From contig JASJEH010000003.1 in assembly GCA_030064755.1 (NCBI GenBank), positions 1 to 62,612 of the forward strand: a stretch of DNA of 62,612 nt, in the 5' to 3' direction. The notes below the pieces were generated by a model that was not told where the DNA came from, searched no databases, and saw only the letters and a list, made by a program, of their open reading frames with translations. Numbering within the stretch: position 1 is the stretch's first letter; each line of letters begins with the position of its first letter. A program made the translations under genes and the position numbers. Source of the stretch: Methyloceanibacter sp. (GTDB lineage Bacteria > Pseudomonadota > Alphaproteobacteria > Rhizobiales > Methyloligellaceae). Below are positions 44,541 to 55,728 of the stretch, piece after piece.

Positions 44541-45614
44541 ATGTCGATGGAATCGCTTCAGATTGGGAGCCAGGAATGGGAAGCCAAGGCGCAGGCTGCG
44601 CTCACGCCATCGCTTGTTCCCGACCTCTCCTACACACCGGAGGTCGCTCGCGAGACCGCGCATCTTTATGAGCGCGTCGCGCGCGTGATCCCTCCTGTCG
44701 AATGGCCACGGTTCGCGCCTTACGTGAAAGCGATTAACGACCTCAAGCAGGTCCGCAATGCGGTCGTACTGGCGCACAACTACATGACGCCGGAGATCTA
44801 CAACTGCGTCGCCGACGTGGTTGGCGACTCCTTGCAGCTCGCGCGTGAGGCGGCCAAGGCCGATGCCAACGTGATCGTTCAGGGCGGCGTCCACTTCATG
44901 GCTGAGACATCGAAGCTGCTCAATCCCGATAAGACAGTCTTGATCCCGGATAGCCGCGCGGGCTGTTCGCTGGCGGCGTCGATAACTGGAGAGGATGTCC
45001 GCGCACTGCGTGAAGCCTATCCCGGCGTTCCCGTCGTGACATATGTCAATACGTCGGCTGACGTTAAGGCCGAGTCCGACATCTGCTGCACATCGTCCAA
45101 CGCCGTCCGCGTCGTCGAGTCGCTGGGCGTCAAACGCGTGATCATGATCCCGGACGAGTTTCTCGCAAAGTGGGTGCAGACCCAGACGGATGTGGAGATC
45201 ATCACCTGGAAGGGTCACTGCGAAGTGCATGAGCGCTTCACCGCCGAGGAGCTCAACGCGTATCGCGAGAGCGACCCGGGCGTGAAGATAATCGCGCATC
45301 CTGAGTGTCCACCCGATGTGATCGAGGCCTCTGACTTTACGGGCTCGACTTCCGGCATGATCAAGTGGGTCGAGGACAATCAGCCCTCCAAGGTACTGCT
45401 CGTGACGGAGTGTTCGATGAGCGACAACGTTGCCGTAGAAGCACCGAACACCGAGTTCGTGCGGCCCTGCAACCTGTGTCCGCATATGAAGCGCATCACG
45501 CTACCGAAGATTCTCGACAGCCTGATCTTCATGAAGGAAGAGGTCACCGTCGATCCAGCCGTGGTCGAACCGGCCCGTGCCGCCGTGGAACGGATGATCA
45601 ACCTCAACCACTAG
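44541..45614 (+). CDS. nadA: Quinolinate synthase
   Basis: 357 residues; a [4Fe-4S] enzyme condensing iminoaspartate with dihydroxyacetone phosphate to quinolinate. Cluster Cys candidates are Cys142 (AGCSLA), Cys227 (GHCEVH) and one of Cys310/Cys313 (RPCNLCPHM). Substrate-binding [23 protein letters not shown] and STSGMI are intact. GGAGG lies upstream. Two tandem palindromes control the operon. The TAG stop is followed by GAGCCTTTCATGG, shared with the inverted-repeat element family. Confidence 0.97.
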   Translation: MSMESLQIGSQEWEAKAQAALTPSLVPDLSYTPEVARETAHLYERVARVIPPVEWPRFAPYVKAINDLKQVRNAVVLAHNYMTPEIYNCVADVVGDSLQLAREAAKADANVIVQGGVHFMAETSKLLNPDKTVLIPDSRAGCSLAASITGEDVRALREAYPGVPVVTYVNTSADVKAESDICCTSSNAVRVVESLGVKRVIMIPDEFLAKWVQTQTDVEIITWKGHCEVHERFTAEELNAYRESDPGVKIIAHPECPPDVIEASDFTGSTSGMIKWVEDNQPSKVLLVTECSMSDNVAVEAPNTEFVRPCNLCPHMKRITLPKILDSLIFMKEEVTVDPAVVEPARAAVERMINLNH

Positions 45615-45626
45615 AGCCTTTCATGG
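45612..45626 (+). repeat. Copy of the element-end sequence TAGAGCCTTTCATGG
   Basis: 15 bases identical to the start of the mini palindrome at 34771, and 12 identical to the end of the element at 36470. It includes the nadA stop codon. The other end is missing, so it is either a relic or chance; its occurrence at a TAG stop again is notable. Confidence 0.4.
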
Positions 45627-45646
45627 CAACCGTCGAAAGGACAGCG

Positions 45647-47269
45647 ATGAACAACGGCAGTCCATCCGTCGTGCTGGAAAATGCGGCTGACGGCGTCGTG
45701 GTCGTCGGTGCCGGCCTTGCAGGTCTCTTTACGGCCCTCAAGCTTTCCCCGCTGAAGGTCACCGTGATCTCGCCCGCGCCGATCGGCGAAGGCGCCTCCA
45801 GCGTCTGGGCGCAGGCCGGCATTGCTGCGGCCTTGTCCGAAGGCGATACACCCGAGGACCATGCCGCCGATACGGTGCGCGCTGGTGCTGGCCTTGTCGA
45901 CGAAGCTGTCGCTCTTCTGATGGCGCGCGAGGCCCGAGCCCGGATAGAAGACTTGCTGCGCTACGGGGTGCCCTTCGACAAGGACCTCGAAGGAAAGCTG
46001 ACCTTCGGCCATGAGGCCGCGCATCGCACCAGCCGCATCCTTCACGTCAAGGGAGACACCGCGGGCCGCTCCATCATGAACGCCATCATCGCTGCGGTCC
46101 GTCAGACGCCCTCAATCTCTGTGCTCGAAGGCGTGGTTGCGCGTGATCTGGTCCTTCGCAAGGGGCGTGTCCAAGGTGTCATTCTCGCGCCGACGACCGA
46201 AAGTTCGCATACAGACAGCTTCGTTCTGCCAACGCGCGCCGTGGTGCTGGCAACCGGCGGCGCGGGACACCTCTATTCGGTCACCACCAACCCGGTTGAG
46301 GCCCGTGGCGAAGGTGTCGCCATTGCCGCCCGTGCGGGTGCGGTGATCGCCGATGCGGAGTTCGTGCAGTTTCACCCAACCGCCATTGATGTTGGGCGCG
46401 ATCCAGCCCCGCTCGCCACCGAAGCCCTTCGCGGCGCGGGCGCACTGCTCATCAACCGCAAGGGTGAGCGCTTCATGCGCGCCATACACGAAGATGCCGA
46501 ACTCGGGCCGCGTGATGTGGTAGCGCGCGCCGTCCATCGCGAAGTGATCAACGGTCGTGGCGCGTTTCTCGATTGCCGTCCGCTGGGTCCAGGGATCGCG
46601 GAGAAGTTCCCGACGGTCGTGTCGACTTGCCATTCGGCCGGCATCGATCCTGCGCAGGAGCCTATTCCTGTCGCGCCGGCGGCGCATTACCACATGGGTG
46701 GTGTGTTGGTGGACGTACAGGGGCGAAGCACAGTCGATGGACTCTGGGCCTGTGGCGAGGTCACCTCCACCGGAGCGCACGGCGCCAACCGGCTAGCCTC
46801 GAACTCGCTGCTGGAGGCCGTAGTCTTCGGGGCCCGCGTCGCCGAGGACATCTCCGCTGCCCTGCCCCCACTGCCGACCCTGAACCTTCATGTGGCCACG
46901 CGCGGCGGTACTCCGTCCTCCGGCAGCGCTGCAGCTGAGCAAACGTTGCGCGAAACTATGTCTGCCAACGTCGGTGTCGTCCGCGATGCAGAGGGGCTAT
47001 CGGAGACGCTTGGGACGATCATAGCGCTTGAGCGTGAGAGCGATGGCGACACAGAACTCGCCAATATGCTTCTTACGGCCAAGCTCATCGCGGCGGCGGC
47101 TTACGAGCGCACGGAAAGCCGCGGTGCGAACTTCCGAAGTGACTATCCGAGAACCGATGCGAGCCAGGCTCGCCGCAGCATGACGAGCCTCAAGCGGGCC
47201 GACGCGATCGCACGCGAGGCCGCAGGTGTTGCCAGCCCGCCACGGCTGCGCATCGTCAGCCAGAGCTAG
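45647..47269 (+). CDS. nadB: L-aspartate oxidase
   Basis: 540 residues. Oxidises L-aspartate to iminoaspartate for NadA, using FAD. FAD-binding [15 protein letters not shown] near the N-terminus, then [39 protein letters not shown] and [10 protein letters not shown] are typical. I start at ATG 45647 because AAAGGA lies upstream; ATG 45623 is an alternative. The fumarate-reductase-type C-terminal helices are shorter than some. Central gene of nadABC. Confidence 0.96.
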   Translation: MNNGSPSVVLENAADGVVVVGAGLAGLFTALKLSPLKVTVISPAPIGEGASSVWAQAGIAAALSEGDTPEDHAADTVRAGAGLVDEAVALLMAREARARIEDLLRYGVPFDKDLEGKLTFGHEAAHRTSRILHVKGDTAGRSIMNAIIAAVRQTPSISVLEGVVARDLVLRKGRVQGVILAPTTESSHTDSFVLPTRAVVLATGGAGHLYSVTTNPVEARGEGVAIAARAGAVIADAEFVQFHPTAIDVGRDPAPLATEALRGAGALLINRKGERFMRAIHEDAELGPRDVVARAVHREVINGRGAFLDCRPLGPGIAEKFPTVVSTCHSAGIDPAQEPIPVAPAAHYHMGGVLVDVQGRSTVDGLWACGEVTSTGAHGANRLASNSLLEAVVFGARVAEDISAALPPLPTLNLHVATRGGTPSSGSAAAEQTLRETMSANVGVVRDAEGLSETLGTIIALERESDGDTELANMLLTAKLIAAAAYERTESRGANFRSDYPRTDASQARRSMTSLKRADAIAREAAGVASPPRLRIVSQS

Positions 47270-47329
47270 GTTCAGAGCCGAGCCAACGGGCCTTGCCCGT
47301 AACGGGCCTCGCACTTGAAGGGGCGTCTT

Positions 47330-48208
47330 ATGAGTACCCTGGCACAGATTACGCCATTGCCGCGCAACCTCGTGGAGAACGCGGTGCGGATCGCGCTTGA
47401 AGAGGATCTCGGCCTCGCGGGCGATATCACCACCGACCCCATCATCCCGGCGGATGCGCGCGGGGCCGCGGCAATTGTGGTCCGCGAGCCCGCACGTATT
47501 GCAGGGCTTGATCTCGCAGAGACAGCATTCCACGCACTCGATCCGGATGCGATCTTTGAGCGCCTGGTGGATGACGGCATGACAGCCGAGGCTGGCACGA
47601 CCATCGCAAGGATCAGGGGGAGGACGCGAGCGCTGCTCACAGCCGAGCGGACAGCCTTGAACTTTCTTGGCCGCTTGTGTGGCATCGCGACCCTCACCGC
47701 CGCCTATGTCGCGGCGGTGAAAGGTACGCGCGCGAAGATCGCCTGCACGCGCAAGACGACACCCGGTCTACGTGGATTGGAGAAATACGCGGTGCGCTGC
47801 GGCGGCGGCCTCAACCATCGCTTCGGCCTCTATGACGCGGTGCTGGTCAAGGACAACCACATCGCCGCGGCAGGCGGGATCAAGGCGGCGCTGTCGCGTT
47901 TGCGCTCGCGCGCCGGACATATGGTCAAGATCGAGGTGGAAGTTGATACACTTGATCAGCTACGCGAGGTGCTGAACTACCCTATCGACGCGGTCTTGTT
48001 CGACAACATGGATATCCCGACGTTGAAAGAGGCTGTGGGGGTAGCGGATGGAAGAGTCCTGACGGAGGCGTCAGGCGGCGTCACATTGGAGACGGTAGCG
48101 GGAATCGCGCAAACGGGCGTCGACCTGATCTCAGTAGGAGCCCTTACTCACTCGCCCCGTAACCTAGACTCATCATTGGAGTGGGAGCTGCTGGGCTCGC
48201 TCCAGTGA
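47330..48208 (+). CDS. nadC: Nicotinate-nucleotide pyrophosphorylase (carboxylating)
   Basis: 292 residues from ATG 47330. Converts quinolinate and PRPP to nicotinate mononucleotide. Seen: [77 protein letters not shown] and the C-terminal [11 protein letters not shown]. The first residues are uncertain; an upstream start at 47315 is possible. The last 65 bases overlap the convergent SleB gene. Confidence 0.96.
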   Translation: MSTLAQITPLPRNLVENAVRIALEEDLGLAGDITTDPIIPADARGAAAIVVREPARIAGLDLAETAFHALDPDAIFERLVDDGMTAEAGTTIARIRGRTRALLTAERTALNFLGRLCGIATLTAAYVAAVKGTRAKIACTRKTTPGLRGLEKYAVRCGGGLNHRFGLYDAVLVKDNHIAAAGGIKAALSRLRSRAGHMVKIEVEVDTLDQLREVLNYPIDAVLFDNMDIPTLKEAVGVADGRVLTEASGGVTLETVAGIAQTGVDLISVGALTHSPRNLDSSLEWELLGSLQ

Positions 48209-49301
48209 CGGTATCCACGGAGTCGCTGACGGCTTGGACCGCCCAGGCGAGCGAGGTTGTCGGCAAGTCGCCCGCGCCGTCTACACTGGCCACTGCGTCG
48301 GACTCGCCGTCAAGGGCCGCTTCGACCATGTAAGGCTGTTCGCCTCTTTTCTTGTAGAAGATGTGCCGGCCGATCTTGTCGATCCGATTCATGCGGTAGG
48401 ACCAGCGCGGACGCACGTAGTCCGCATGGTAGAACGTCGAGTAGCCAACTTCTGGCAGCCAGTGTTCGCCGGCCATGAAACTCTTGGCGAGTTTTTGAGA
48501 GTGCGCCCATTGGCCTTTGTCACGCGGGTTGTCGGAATGACCGTCACAGGTGAATGAGAACTGGCAGCCCTTCCGGTGCTGTCCTTGATAAACCACACCG
48601 CAAATCGTCTGCGGGAATTTCGGACTACGCACACGGTTCAAGATCACCTGCGATACAGCGATCTGACCCTTGAGCGGCTCGCCGCGTGCTTCGAAATAAA
48701 TGGCCGTCGCCAAGCAGTGGCGCTCACGCTCCTCGAATTCGGCCTGTGTCTCGCCCTTGTAACGGAACTTCAGGGCTTCCTTAGACGGGCGGTAGGCGAT
48801 GTCATACGGGTCGGGACGGAAGCCGTCGATCTCATAATCAGCATCGAAGAGCGCAGCATAGCCGGCCGTGGGCAGGACTGCCTTTCCGAGACTGTGCTGA
48901 TCGGACGGAGAGACGGAGACGCGTTTGAGCAGGCTTTCTTGTTTGCTTTCGGCCTTCTTGCTGCGGTACTCCGTCGAAAAGCCTGGGAGGCGAGGCAGCT
49001 TCACCAGGCTCGCCATGATCGATGCTTGGGCCGGCCGCGAAGCGGAAAGCGCAAAACGGTCGGCCCGAGGACCCTTGCCGTCTTCGTAGAACAGGCGCGA
49101 TGCCGCGGTCGAGACCTCGCGAGGAGCGGCGTCGTTTTCGGTCCGAACAGCGGTGGAAATAGTACCGGGAGCGGGCAGGAACAGCTCGACCTCGGTGCCG
49201 AATAGGCTGCCGTACGCGGCTGCGTAACCCACACCGATGCACGGGAGCGATACGAGCGCAGCGGCGGCGTACCACATCCGACGGAACGAGCGTCGGCCCA
49301 T
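48144..49301 (-). CDS. SleB/CwlJ-family cell wall hydrolase
   Basis: 385 residues. An N-terminal hydrophobic segment ([21 protein letters not shown]) anchors or exports it; a long variable region follows. The hydrolase_2 domain starts near [34 protein letters not shown] (catalytic Glu in YFEARGE), then [16 protein letters not shown] and STFYHADYV. It is a lytic-type muramidase for peptidoglycan, probably for growth or division rather than spores. A GGAGGG site precedes the ATG. The C-terminal 65 bases overlap nadC on the other strand. Confidence 0.9.
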   Translation of the reverse strand: MGRRSFRRMWYAAAALVSLPCIGVGYAAAYGSLFGTEVELFLPAPGTISTAVRTENDAAPREVSTAASRLFYEDGKGPRADRFALSASRPAQASIMASLVKLPRLPGFSTEYRSKKAESKQESLLKRVSVSPSDQHSLGKAVLPTAGYAALFDADYEIDGFRPDPYDIAYRPSKEALKFRYKGETQAEFEERERHCLATAIYFEARGEPLKGQIAVSQVILNRVRSPKFPQTICGVVYQGQHRKGCQFSFTCDGHSDNPRDKGQWAHSQKLAKSFMAGEHWLPEVGYSTFYHADYVRPRWSYRMNRIDKIGRHIFYKKRGEQPYMVEAALDGESDAVASVDGAGDLPTTSLAWAVQAVSDSVDTVTGASPAAPTPMMSLGYGASE

Positions 49302-49594
49302 TATCCCTCCAGGTCCCCGTACGGTAAGCCACCCAGTTGCCCGCCTTGGCGAGCGTCCCCCTGGAGAGCCTCCGAAACTTCATACCCCGTTCAAACGTAT
49401 GGACGAACCACACGTTCCCACGGGTGTCCCCAAAATTTCCCAAGCTTCTGGCTGGAAGTGCACTGACGGACTGTCAGCGAAAAGCCCCCCTGCCGGATCG
49501 AGCCCGGAACCCCGTTGTGTGCCTTAACAAGCACTGATTATTCTAAATCAATCTGTGCATATCGGCAACGCCCAACACTTTCGGCGCAGACTGG

Positions 49595-52282
49595 CTAACG
49601 ATCCGTTACCATTGGCTTTTTCAGGGCTGCTTGGGCTGCCGCGAGTCGCGCGACAGGTACTCGATAGGGCGAGCAGGATACATAGTTCAGCCCAATTTTC
49701 TCACAGAATCCAATGGTTTCCGGATCGCCGCCGTGTTCTCCGCAAATGCCAATCTTGAGCTCGGAACGAGCCGCGCGGCCTCGCTGGACGCCCATTTCCA
49801 TGAGCTCTCCGACCGCTGGGTCGAGTGTCATAAATGGATCGTGGTTAATGATCCCCTTGTCCGCGTATTCTCCTAGGAATCGGCCAGCATCGTCCCGGCT
49901 GAGCCCGAAGGTGGTCTGAGTTAGGTCATTGGTTCCAAAAGAGAAAAACTCCGCCGATTCCGCGATCTCGCCAGCCACCAGACACGCCCGGGGCAATTCG
50001 ACCATGGATCCGACCTGAAAGGCCACGCTTGTCTCGCGTTCTTTCTCGACCGCGCGGGCCGTCTCCGCAATGCGGTCCTTAATGATGTCCAGCTCCCGCT
50101 TGGTCGCTACGAGTGGCACCATGATCTCGGGTCGGACGCGGTCGTGGAGTTCCTTGCCAGCCTCTATGGCCGCCTCGAAGATCGCCCGCGCCTGCATATC
50201 GACAATCTCCGGATAGGTGACGAGGAGCCGCGCCCCGCGCTGGCCGAGCATGGGGTTGAACTCGCTGAGAACGCCTATGCGGCGCTTGAGTTGCGCGAAG
50301 TCCACGCCCATGGCTTCCGCCACCTCGGCTATCGCATCCTCCTCATTCGGCAGGAACTCGTGGAGCGGCGGGTCGAACAAACGGATCGTAACGGGCAGGC
50401 CCGCCATGATCTCGAAGAGCGCGATAAAGTCCTGGCGCTGCGCCGGCAATAGTTCGGCAAGCGCGGAGCGGCGCGCCTCCCTCGTCTCCGCCAAGATCAT
50501 CTCGCGCATGGCGACGATGCGGTTGTCCTGAAAGAACATGTGCTCGGTCCGGCACAGGCCAATCCCCTCGGCGCCAAAGTCACGCGCGTGCCGCGCATCG
50601 GCCGGGGTGTCGGCATTGGCCCGCACCTCCATGCGCCGCAGGTCGTCGGCCCACGCCATGAGCGTGGCGAAGTCGGGCGACAATTCGGGCTGCTGCATGG
50701 TCACCCGTCCTTTGATGATCTTGCCCGACGACCCGTCGAGCGTGACGATGTCCCCTTTGTTCAGAACGATCCCGCCAGCTTCCAGGGTCTCGCGCTCAAG
50801 ATCGATATGGGCGGCGGCGGCGCCAGCAACGCATGGCCGGCCCATGCCACGCGCAACGACGGCGGCGTGGCTCGTCATACCCCCGCGCGTGGTGAGGATG
50901 CCGGCTGCGGCATGCATGCCTTGCACGTCTTCCGGCGACGTCTCGATCCGGGCCAGAATGACCGTGTGCCCTTGGCTTTTCATGTGAACCGCTTCGTCTG
51001 CATCGAAGACGATTTCGCCCGACGCCGCGCCGGGCGATGCGGGCAACCCCTTGGCTAGCACGGTCATGTCCGCACGGGGATCGAGCGTCGGATGCAGCAG
51101 CTGGTCGAGCTGCACGGGGTCAATCCGCAGCACCGCCTCTTCCTTGGTGATGATTTCTTCGCGGGCCATGTCGACGGCAATCTTCAGCGCGGCTTGCGTG
51201 GAGCGCTTGCCGGCACGGGTCTGCAGCATGAACAATTCACCCGCTTCGACCGTGAACTCGATGTCTTGTATGTCGCGAAAGTGCCGTTCCAGTTGCGCGC
51301 AGTTGGCCTTCAACTTATCGAAGACTTCCGGCATCGCCTCTTCCAGGGACGGCTTTCCATTGCCATTCGCCACGCCTGACTTCTTTGTTAGAGGCTGAGG
51401 CGTCCGAAGCCCTGCAACGACGTCCTCCCCTTGCGCGTTTAGGAGGAACTCGCCGAAAAGCTCGTTCGCGCCTGTCGACGGGTTGCGCGTGAAAACGACA
51501 CCTGTCGCGCTGTTGTTACCCTTGTTACCGAACACCATCGTTTGGACCGTGACGGCCGTGCCCCAGTCGTCCGGAATATCGTGAAGCCGCCGATAGGCGA
51601 TCGCCCGCGCATTCTGCCAGGAACCAAAGACAGCGGAAATTGCGCCCCATAACTGGTCACCAAGGCTCTGCGGAAAGTGCAGGTTCAGCTCTTTTTCCAC
51701 GAGCCCTTTGAAGCGCGCGACGATCTCGATCCAGTCCTCCGCCTGCAATTCGGGGTCGAGTTCGTATCCCTTCAAGGCCTTGTAGTTTTCGAGGATGTCC
51801 TCGAATAGCCCGTGGTCAACGCCTAGCACCACATCCGCATACATTTGAATGAAGCGCCGATAGGTATCGTAGGCAAAGCGGCGGTCGCCTGTATGGCGGG
51901 CAAGCCCCTCGACGGTCTCGTCGTTCAGACCGAGATTGAGAACCGTATCCATCATGCCAGGCATGGATGCCCGCGAGCCGGAACGAACCGACACGAGCAG
52001 CGGATGCTCGACATCGCCGAATTGGGCGCCCGTGATTTCCGCCATCTGTTCGAGCGCCACATCGACCATAGGTTTCAGCTCGTCGGGGAGCTTCCGGCCG
52101 TTCTCATAGTAGGCGGCGCATACATCCGTGGAGATCGTGAAGCCGGGCGGCACGGGTAGGCCGATGCGCGACATCTCCGCGAGATGCGCGCCTTTGCCCC
52201 CGAGGCGATCCTTGTCCGCGGCGAAACCATCGGCGTTTTCACCGCCGAATATGTACACCCATTGGGGCGCCTGTTCCGCCAT
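49595..52282 (-). CDS. ppdK: Pyruvate, phosphate dikinase
   Basis: 895 residues from ATG 52282, with AGGAGG upstream. Interconverts pyruvate, ATP and Pi with PEP, AMP and PPi. Order: ATP-grasp domain (DKDRLGGKGAHLAEM, GSRASMPGMMDTVLNLGLND), phosphohistidine domain with the catalytic His in GGMTSHAAVVARGMGRPC, and the PEP-binding barrel with SEFNPMLGQRGARL and FFSFGTNDLTQTTFGLSRDD. It fits the usual 870-900. Often present in Hyphomicrobiales for gluconeogenesis from C2/C3 or one-carbon metabolism. Confidence 0.96.
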   Translation of the reverse strand: MAEQAPQWVYIFGGENADGFAADKDRLGGKGAHLAEMSRIGLPVPPGFTISTDVCAAYYENGRKLPDELKPMVDVALEQMAEITGAQFGDVEHPLLVSVRSGSRASMPGMMDTVLNLGLNDETVEGLARHTGDRRFAYDTYRRFIQMYADVVLGVDHGLFEDILENYKALKGYELDPELQAEDWIEIVARFKGLVEKELNLHFPQSLGDQLWGAISAVFGSWQNARAIAYRRLHDIPDDWGTAVTVQTMVFGNKGNNSATGVVFTRNPSTGANELFGEFLLNAQGEDVVAGLRTPQPLTKKSGVANGNGKPSLEEAMPEVFDKLKANCAQLERHFRDIQDIEFTVEAGELFMLQTRAGKRSTQAALKIAVDMAREEIITKEEAVLRIDPVQLDQLLHPTLDPRADMTVLAKGLPASPGAASGEIVFDADEAVHMKSQGHTVILARIETSPEDVQGMHAAAGILTTRGGMTSHAAVVARGMGRPCVAGAAAAHIDLERETLEAGGIVLNKGDIVTLDGSSGKIIKGRVTMQQPELSPDFATLMAWADDLRRMEVRANADTPADARHARDFGAEGIGLCRTEHMFFQDNRIVAMREMILAETREARRSALAELLPAQRQDFIALFEIMAGLPVTIRLFDPPLHEFLPNEEDAIAEVAEAMGVDFAQLKRRIGVLSEFNPMLGQRGARLLVTYPEIVDMQARAIFEAAIEAGKELHDRVRPEIMVPLVATKRELDIIKDRIAETARAVEKERETSVAFQVGSMVELPRACLVAGEIAESAEFFSFGTNDLTQTTFGLSRDDAGRFLGEYADKGIINHDPFMTLDPAVGELMEMGVQRGRAARSELKIGICGEHGGDPETIGFCEKIGLNYVSCSPYRVPVARLAAAQAALKKPMVTDR

Positions 52283-52427
52283 CCCGAGCCACCTCCTGTC
52301 GCGTGTTGTGGATTGTCCAAGCCTGGCCCTCCTTGTAGCGCGGGCAGCACATCGCGCACAAACGGGCAAAAGGGAGCAGCCGCGGCCTCATGTTCGGCCC
52401 GCGAGGGACCCCAATGTCCTTTGGGGC

Positions 52428-52841
52428 CTACGGCCATTTGGGCCGCCGCCGTTTCGCATTCCAATGAACCAGAAAGTCACCCCCCGGGATGACACGGCTG
52501 TTTGGCGGCGCATGCACCCCATAAGTCCAGACATGAAGCTTGCCACCCCCAATTAGCGTCACGTCGAGGCGAATTCGCTCATAGTTGGGATCGCCCTCCT
52601 CGTAGGCGTCGATCTCGGCAAGAAGCCGTCCGCCTGGCGGAAGTGCGAATACGTCGCCGATGATCCGCGTTGCCGCTTCGGCATCGAACATCGCCGCTGG
52701 ATACCAGCCCATGTCATACAACCTTCCAGGCGTGCGGGCCTGGCCGATGTGACGCGCTTGCGCGGTGAGGCGCCGTGCCATGGGATGATTGCTGCCATGG
52801 CGCAGCGTTCCATAAACAAAGATATGCGCCGGGTCGCTCAC
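52428..52841 (-). CDS. Gamma-glutamylcyclotransferase-like protein
   Basis: 137 residues from GTG 52841, overlapping the VOC stop as GTGA; starting further upstream would eat into the VOC gene. The AIG2/GGCT fold shows FVYGTLRHGSNHP (substrate loop YGTL-x-H), GRLYDMGWYPAA and a catalytic Glu candidate in DAYEEGDP. The family acts on gamma-glutamyl groups or glutathione; the substrate is unknown. Confidence 0.85.
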   Translation of the reverse strand: MSDPAHIFVYGTLRHGSNHPMARRLTAQARHIGQARTPGRLYDMGWYPAAMFDAEAATRIIGDVFALPPGGRLLAEIDAYEEGDPNYERIRLDVTLIGGGKLHVWTYGVHAPPNSRVIPGGDFLVHWNAKRRRPKWP

Positions 52842-53263
52842 GCGGGGAGCTTCACCTGGCCGCCCTCGTCGAGCTGCCAAAAGGGATTGTGGGCAATTTC
52901 CCAGGCATGGCCGTCCAGATCGGCGAAGTAACCGCTATACCCGCCCCAGAAGACCTTTTGTGGCTGCTTCAGAATCTGCGCGCCAGCCGCCTTGGCCACA
53001 TCCATCATCGCATCGACCGCCGCCTCGTCGGCGCAGTTCATAGCGAGAGCGGTGCCTCCGTTCCCGGTCCATATGGTGTCTGCCTTGGCGTCATCCTTGA
53101 GCGCCTCACGGCCGAACAGGCCGAGCACGACCGCACCAGCCTGCATGAACGTGACTGCTTCTTGGCTTTCGCTTGAGCGGGCGAAGCCCAAACGCTCATA
53201 GAAGGCGGTCGCCGCGGCGATGTCGGAGACACCGAGCGTGATCATGCTGATGTAAGGCCGCAT
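52838..53263 (-). CDS. VOC-family protein
   Basis: 141 residues, glyoxalase/dioxygenase-fold: ITLGVSDIAAATAFYERLGF at the N-terminus, WGGYSGYFADLDGHAWEIAHNPFW near the end. The His/Glu metal sites expected for glyoxalase I are partly visible (DGHAWEIAHNP), but the function of most VOC proteins is not predictable. It lies three bases downstream of glyS and is coupled to the cyclotransferase-like gene. Confidence 0.85.
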   Translation of the reverse strand: MRPYISMITLGVSDIAAATAFYERLGFARSSESQEAVTFMQAGAVVLGLFGREALKDDAKADTIWTGNGGTALAMNCADEAAVDAMMDVAKAAGAQILKQPQKVFWGGYSGYFADLDGHAWEIAHNPFWQLDEGGQVKLPA

Positions 53264-53266
53264 GGC

Positions 53267-55318
53267 TTACCCCGCGATCTTGGAGAAGTCTGCGACCGTC
53301 TTGGTCGTGTTTCGGATACGATTGAGCAACCGAAGACGGTTTTCGCGCAAGTTTGGATCGTCCGCATTGACCGTGACCGAATCGAAGAAGGCATCGACGG
53401 GTGCGCGCAACTTCGCCATGGCGGACATGGCCGCCTCGAAATTCTCATCCTCGATTGCTTTCGCGGCGGCTGTCTCAACCTCGTCCACAGCCTTGGCCAG
53501 CGCTTTTTCTTCGGGGGCTTCGAGCAGCGCGGAATCGGGCGCGTCGTCGTAGGCCTTCTTGTCTTTCTTCTCTTCGATGCGAAGGATGTTTGCCGCGCGC
53601 TTGGTGCCTGCGAGCAAGTTTGCGCCGTCATCCGTGTCGAGGAACCGGCCCAGCGCGTCGACACGCCGCACGATCATCAGAAGGTCGTCGCCGCCCAGCG
53701 CGAACACAGCGTCCACCAGATCGTGCCGCGCACCTTGGTCGCGCAGGTAGATTTTGAGACGGTCGGCGAAGAAGTCGAGGAGGCTCCTCGCGACCTCGTC
53801 CTTGCTCTCGATTGTTTCGGGAAGTTGCGCTTGCACTTGTGTAAAGAGCGGCAACCGCACATTGTTCTCCAAGACAATCCGGATAACGCCGAGCGCCGCG
53901 CGCCGCAACGCATAAGGATCCTTAGACCCTGTCGGTTTCTCGTCGATGGCCCAGAAGCCCACGAGCGTGTCGAGTTTGTCGGCCAGCGCCACGGCAATGG
54001 ACACGGGTTCCGTAGGGACTTCGTCCGTGGGTCCAACGGGCTTGTAGTGATCCGCGATGGCATTGGCGACGGCTGGCGCCTCATTCTGATCGATGGCGTA
54101 GTAGCGGCCCATAATGCCTTGCAGCTCCGGGAACTCGCCGACCATGTCACTCACGAGGTCCGCCTTGGCGAGAATGCCGGCCCGCTCCGCATCGTCTGGA
54201 TCAGCGCCAACAATCGGCGCGAGCTCCCGAGCCAGATGGAAGATGCGCTGCACACGCTCATACTGCGTGCCAAGCTTCTCGTGAAATGTGATGTCCTTGA
54301 GCTGCGGTACGCGCGCCTCGAGCGAGACCTTCAGGTCCGACGCGAAAAAGAACTTCGCGTCCGCGAGGCGTGCGGCGATCACGCGCTCATTGCCTTGGGT
54401 GATTGAGGTTCCGCCGTCCTCGGCCTCCAAATTGGCCACCAGCACAAAACGGTTCGCGAGCTCGTCACCTTTCGACACCGCGAAGCACTTCTGATGCGCC
54501 TTCATGAAGGTGGCGAGCACTTCCGGGGGCACGCTCAAGAAGTCCTCATCGAAGCTCCCGAGCAGCGGCACGGGCCATTCGGTTAGCCCCGCATTCTCGT
54601 TCAGCAGGCCAGCGTCCTCGACAAGCGAGAAGCCGTGCTCATCGGCACGCGCCTTTGCCGCATCCAGGATCTTGGCCGCGCGCAGATCGCTATCGAGAAT
54701 GACATACGCCTTGCGCAGCTTCGCCTCGTAATCAGCGAAGTCCTTCACCTCGAATTCCTTCGACGCCATGAAGCGATGGCCGCGTGTGTGTTTGCCGGTC
54801 TTGATTCCGTCGACTTCGAAGTCGACAACCTTGCCGCCGAAGAGACACAGGATCGAGTGCAGCGGACGCACCCAGCGGAGCTTGCCGGCGCCCCAGCGCA
54901 TGGACTTGGGCCATGGAAATGCCTTCACGATCTCCGGAACGATCTCGGCGATGACGTCGGCCGAGTCGCGCCCCGCCTTTTCGATAACAGCAACGTAGTA
55001 GCTGCCCTTCTTGTCCTCGCGGGTCTGCGCCTCATCGACCGAACCAAGTCCCGCCGATCTTAGGAAGCCCTCGATGGCTTTGTCAGGCGCACCAACACGC
55101 GGACCTTTGCGCTCGTCTTTCACATCGGGCGAGCGCTGCGGCAGCCCCTCCACCACAGCCGTGATACGGCGCGGCGTTGCATAGGTTCGAATCTCCTCGA
55201 AATCGAGACCGGCGGCGCTGAGTTTGTCGCCTAGTAGGCGTGCGAGATCTTCCCGCGCCCGGGCCTGCATGCGCGCGGGAATTTCCTCGGAGAAGAATTC
55301 GAGCAGAAGCTCCGTCAT
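53267..55318 (-). CDS. glyS: Glycine--tRNA ligase beta subunit
   Basis: 683 residues. With GlyQ it forms the alpha2beta2 glycyl-tRNA synthetase. Diagnostic: [22 protein letters not shown] at the N-terminus, [20 protein letters not shown], the HD-type [20 protein letters not shown] block, and an anticodon-binding end ([21 protein letters not shown]). ATG 55318 overlaps the stop of an intervening VOC gene by ATGA. Confidence 0.96.
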   Translation of the reverse strand: MTELLLEFFSEEIPARMQARAREDLARLLGDKLSAAGLDFEEIRTYATPRRITAVVEGLPQRSPDVKDERKGPRVGAPDKAIEGFLRSAGLGSVDEAQTREDKKGSYYVAVIEKAGRDSADVIAEIVPEIVKAFPWPKSMRWGAGKLRWVRPLHSILCLFGGKVVDFEVDGIKTGKHTRGHRFMASKEFEVKDFADYEAKLRKAYVILDSDLRAAKILDAAKARADEHGFSLVEDAGLLNENAGLTEWPVPLLGSFDEDFLSVPPEVLATFMKAHQKCFAVSKGDELANRFVLVANLEAEDGGTSITQGNERVIAARLADAKFFFASDLKVSLEARVPQLKDITFHEKLGTQYERVQRIFHLARELAPIVGADPDDAERAGILAKADLVSDMVGEFPELQGIMGRYYAIDQNEAPAVANAIADHYKPVGPTDEVPTEPVSIAVALADKLDTLVGFWAIDEKPTGSKDPYALRRAALGVIRIVLENNVRLPLFTQVQAQLPETIESKDEVARSLLDFFADRLKIYLRDQGARHDLVDAVFALGGDDLLMIVRRVDALGRFLDTDDGANLLAGTKRAANILRIEEKKDKKAYDDAPDSALLEAPEEKALAKAVDEVETAAAKAIEDENFEAAMSAMAKLRAPVDAFFDSVTVNADDPNLRENRLRLLNRIRNTTKTVADFSKIAG

Positions 55319-55728
55319 CGCACACCAGCCTCACTGACCGGCGCAAGGTCTTGCCCGAAACCGATATCGTGGTCGTCGAGATCCTGGATTCCGAATTCAA
55401 GAACGCCATAGGGCTGTTCGCAGAGATCGTAGTCGATCCGTGCGCCACGTTCTTTGAGTTCCCGAAACATCGCTCGCGCATCGTCGATCCAAAAATACGC
55501 GTTCCACAGCTTGTCCTTGATGCGCCAATGGGGAACGATTTCGTGCGACGCTGGCGCCTGACTCAACATCACATGCGCCGCATCCCGAGCGGAGATGGCG
55601 AACTCGGGCGGCTCTCCCCAAACGCCGATGCTGTGGAAACCGACCTTCTCGGTCCAATAGCCTATCGTCTTTGGCAAATCGCGCGCGAACAGCACCGGCG
55701 CTTGGTGCAGGATCTTAGCCTTGGTCAT
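55315..55728 (-). CDS. VOC-family protein between glyQ and glyS
   Basis: 137 residues from ATG 55728. VOC pattern: [25 protein letters not shown], then [27 protein letters not shown] and [23 protein letters not shown] overlaps join it to glyQ upstream and to glyS downstream, so it is part of one translational unit with both synthetase subunits. A second VOC gene follows glyS. Function unknown. Confidence 0.88.
   Translation of the reverse strand: MTKAKILHQAPVLFARDLPKTIGYWTEKVGFHSIGVWGEPPEFAISARDAAHVMLSQAPASHEIVPHWRIKDKLWNAYFWIDDARAMFRELKERGARIDYDLCEQPYGVLEFGIQDLDDHDIGFGQDLAPVSEAGVR

Noticed and set aside
44496-45485. 329-codon minus-strand frame opposite nadA
   Set aside because: It mirrors nadA, has no recognisable domain, and long antisense frames are expected at this GC content.
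55190-55210. GGTTCGAATC-like sequence resembling a tRNA T-loop
   Set aside because: It lies in glyS coding sequence and no acceptor stem or anticodon arm surrounds it. I found no tRNA in the window.
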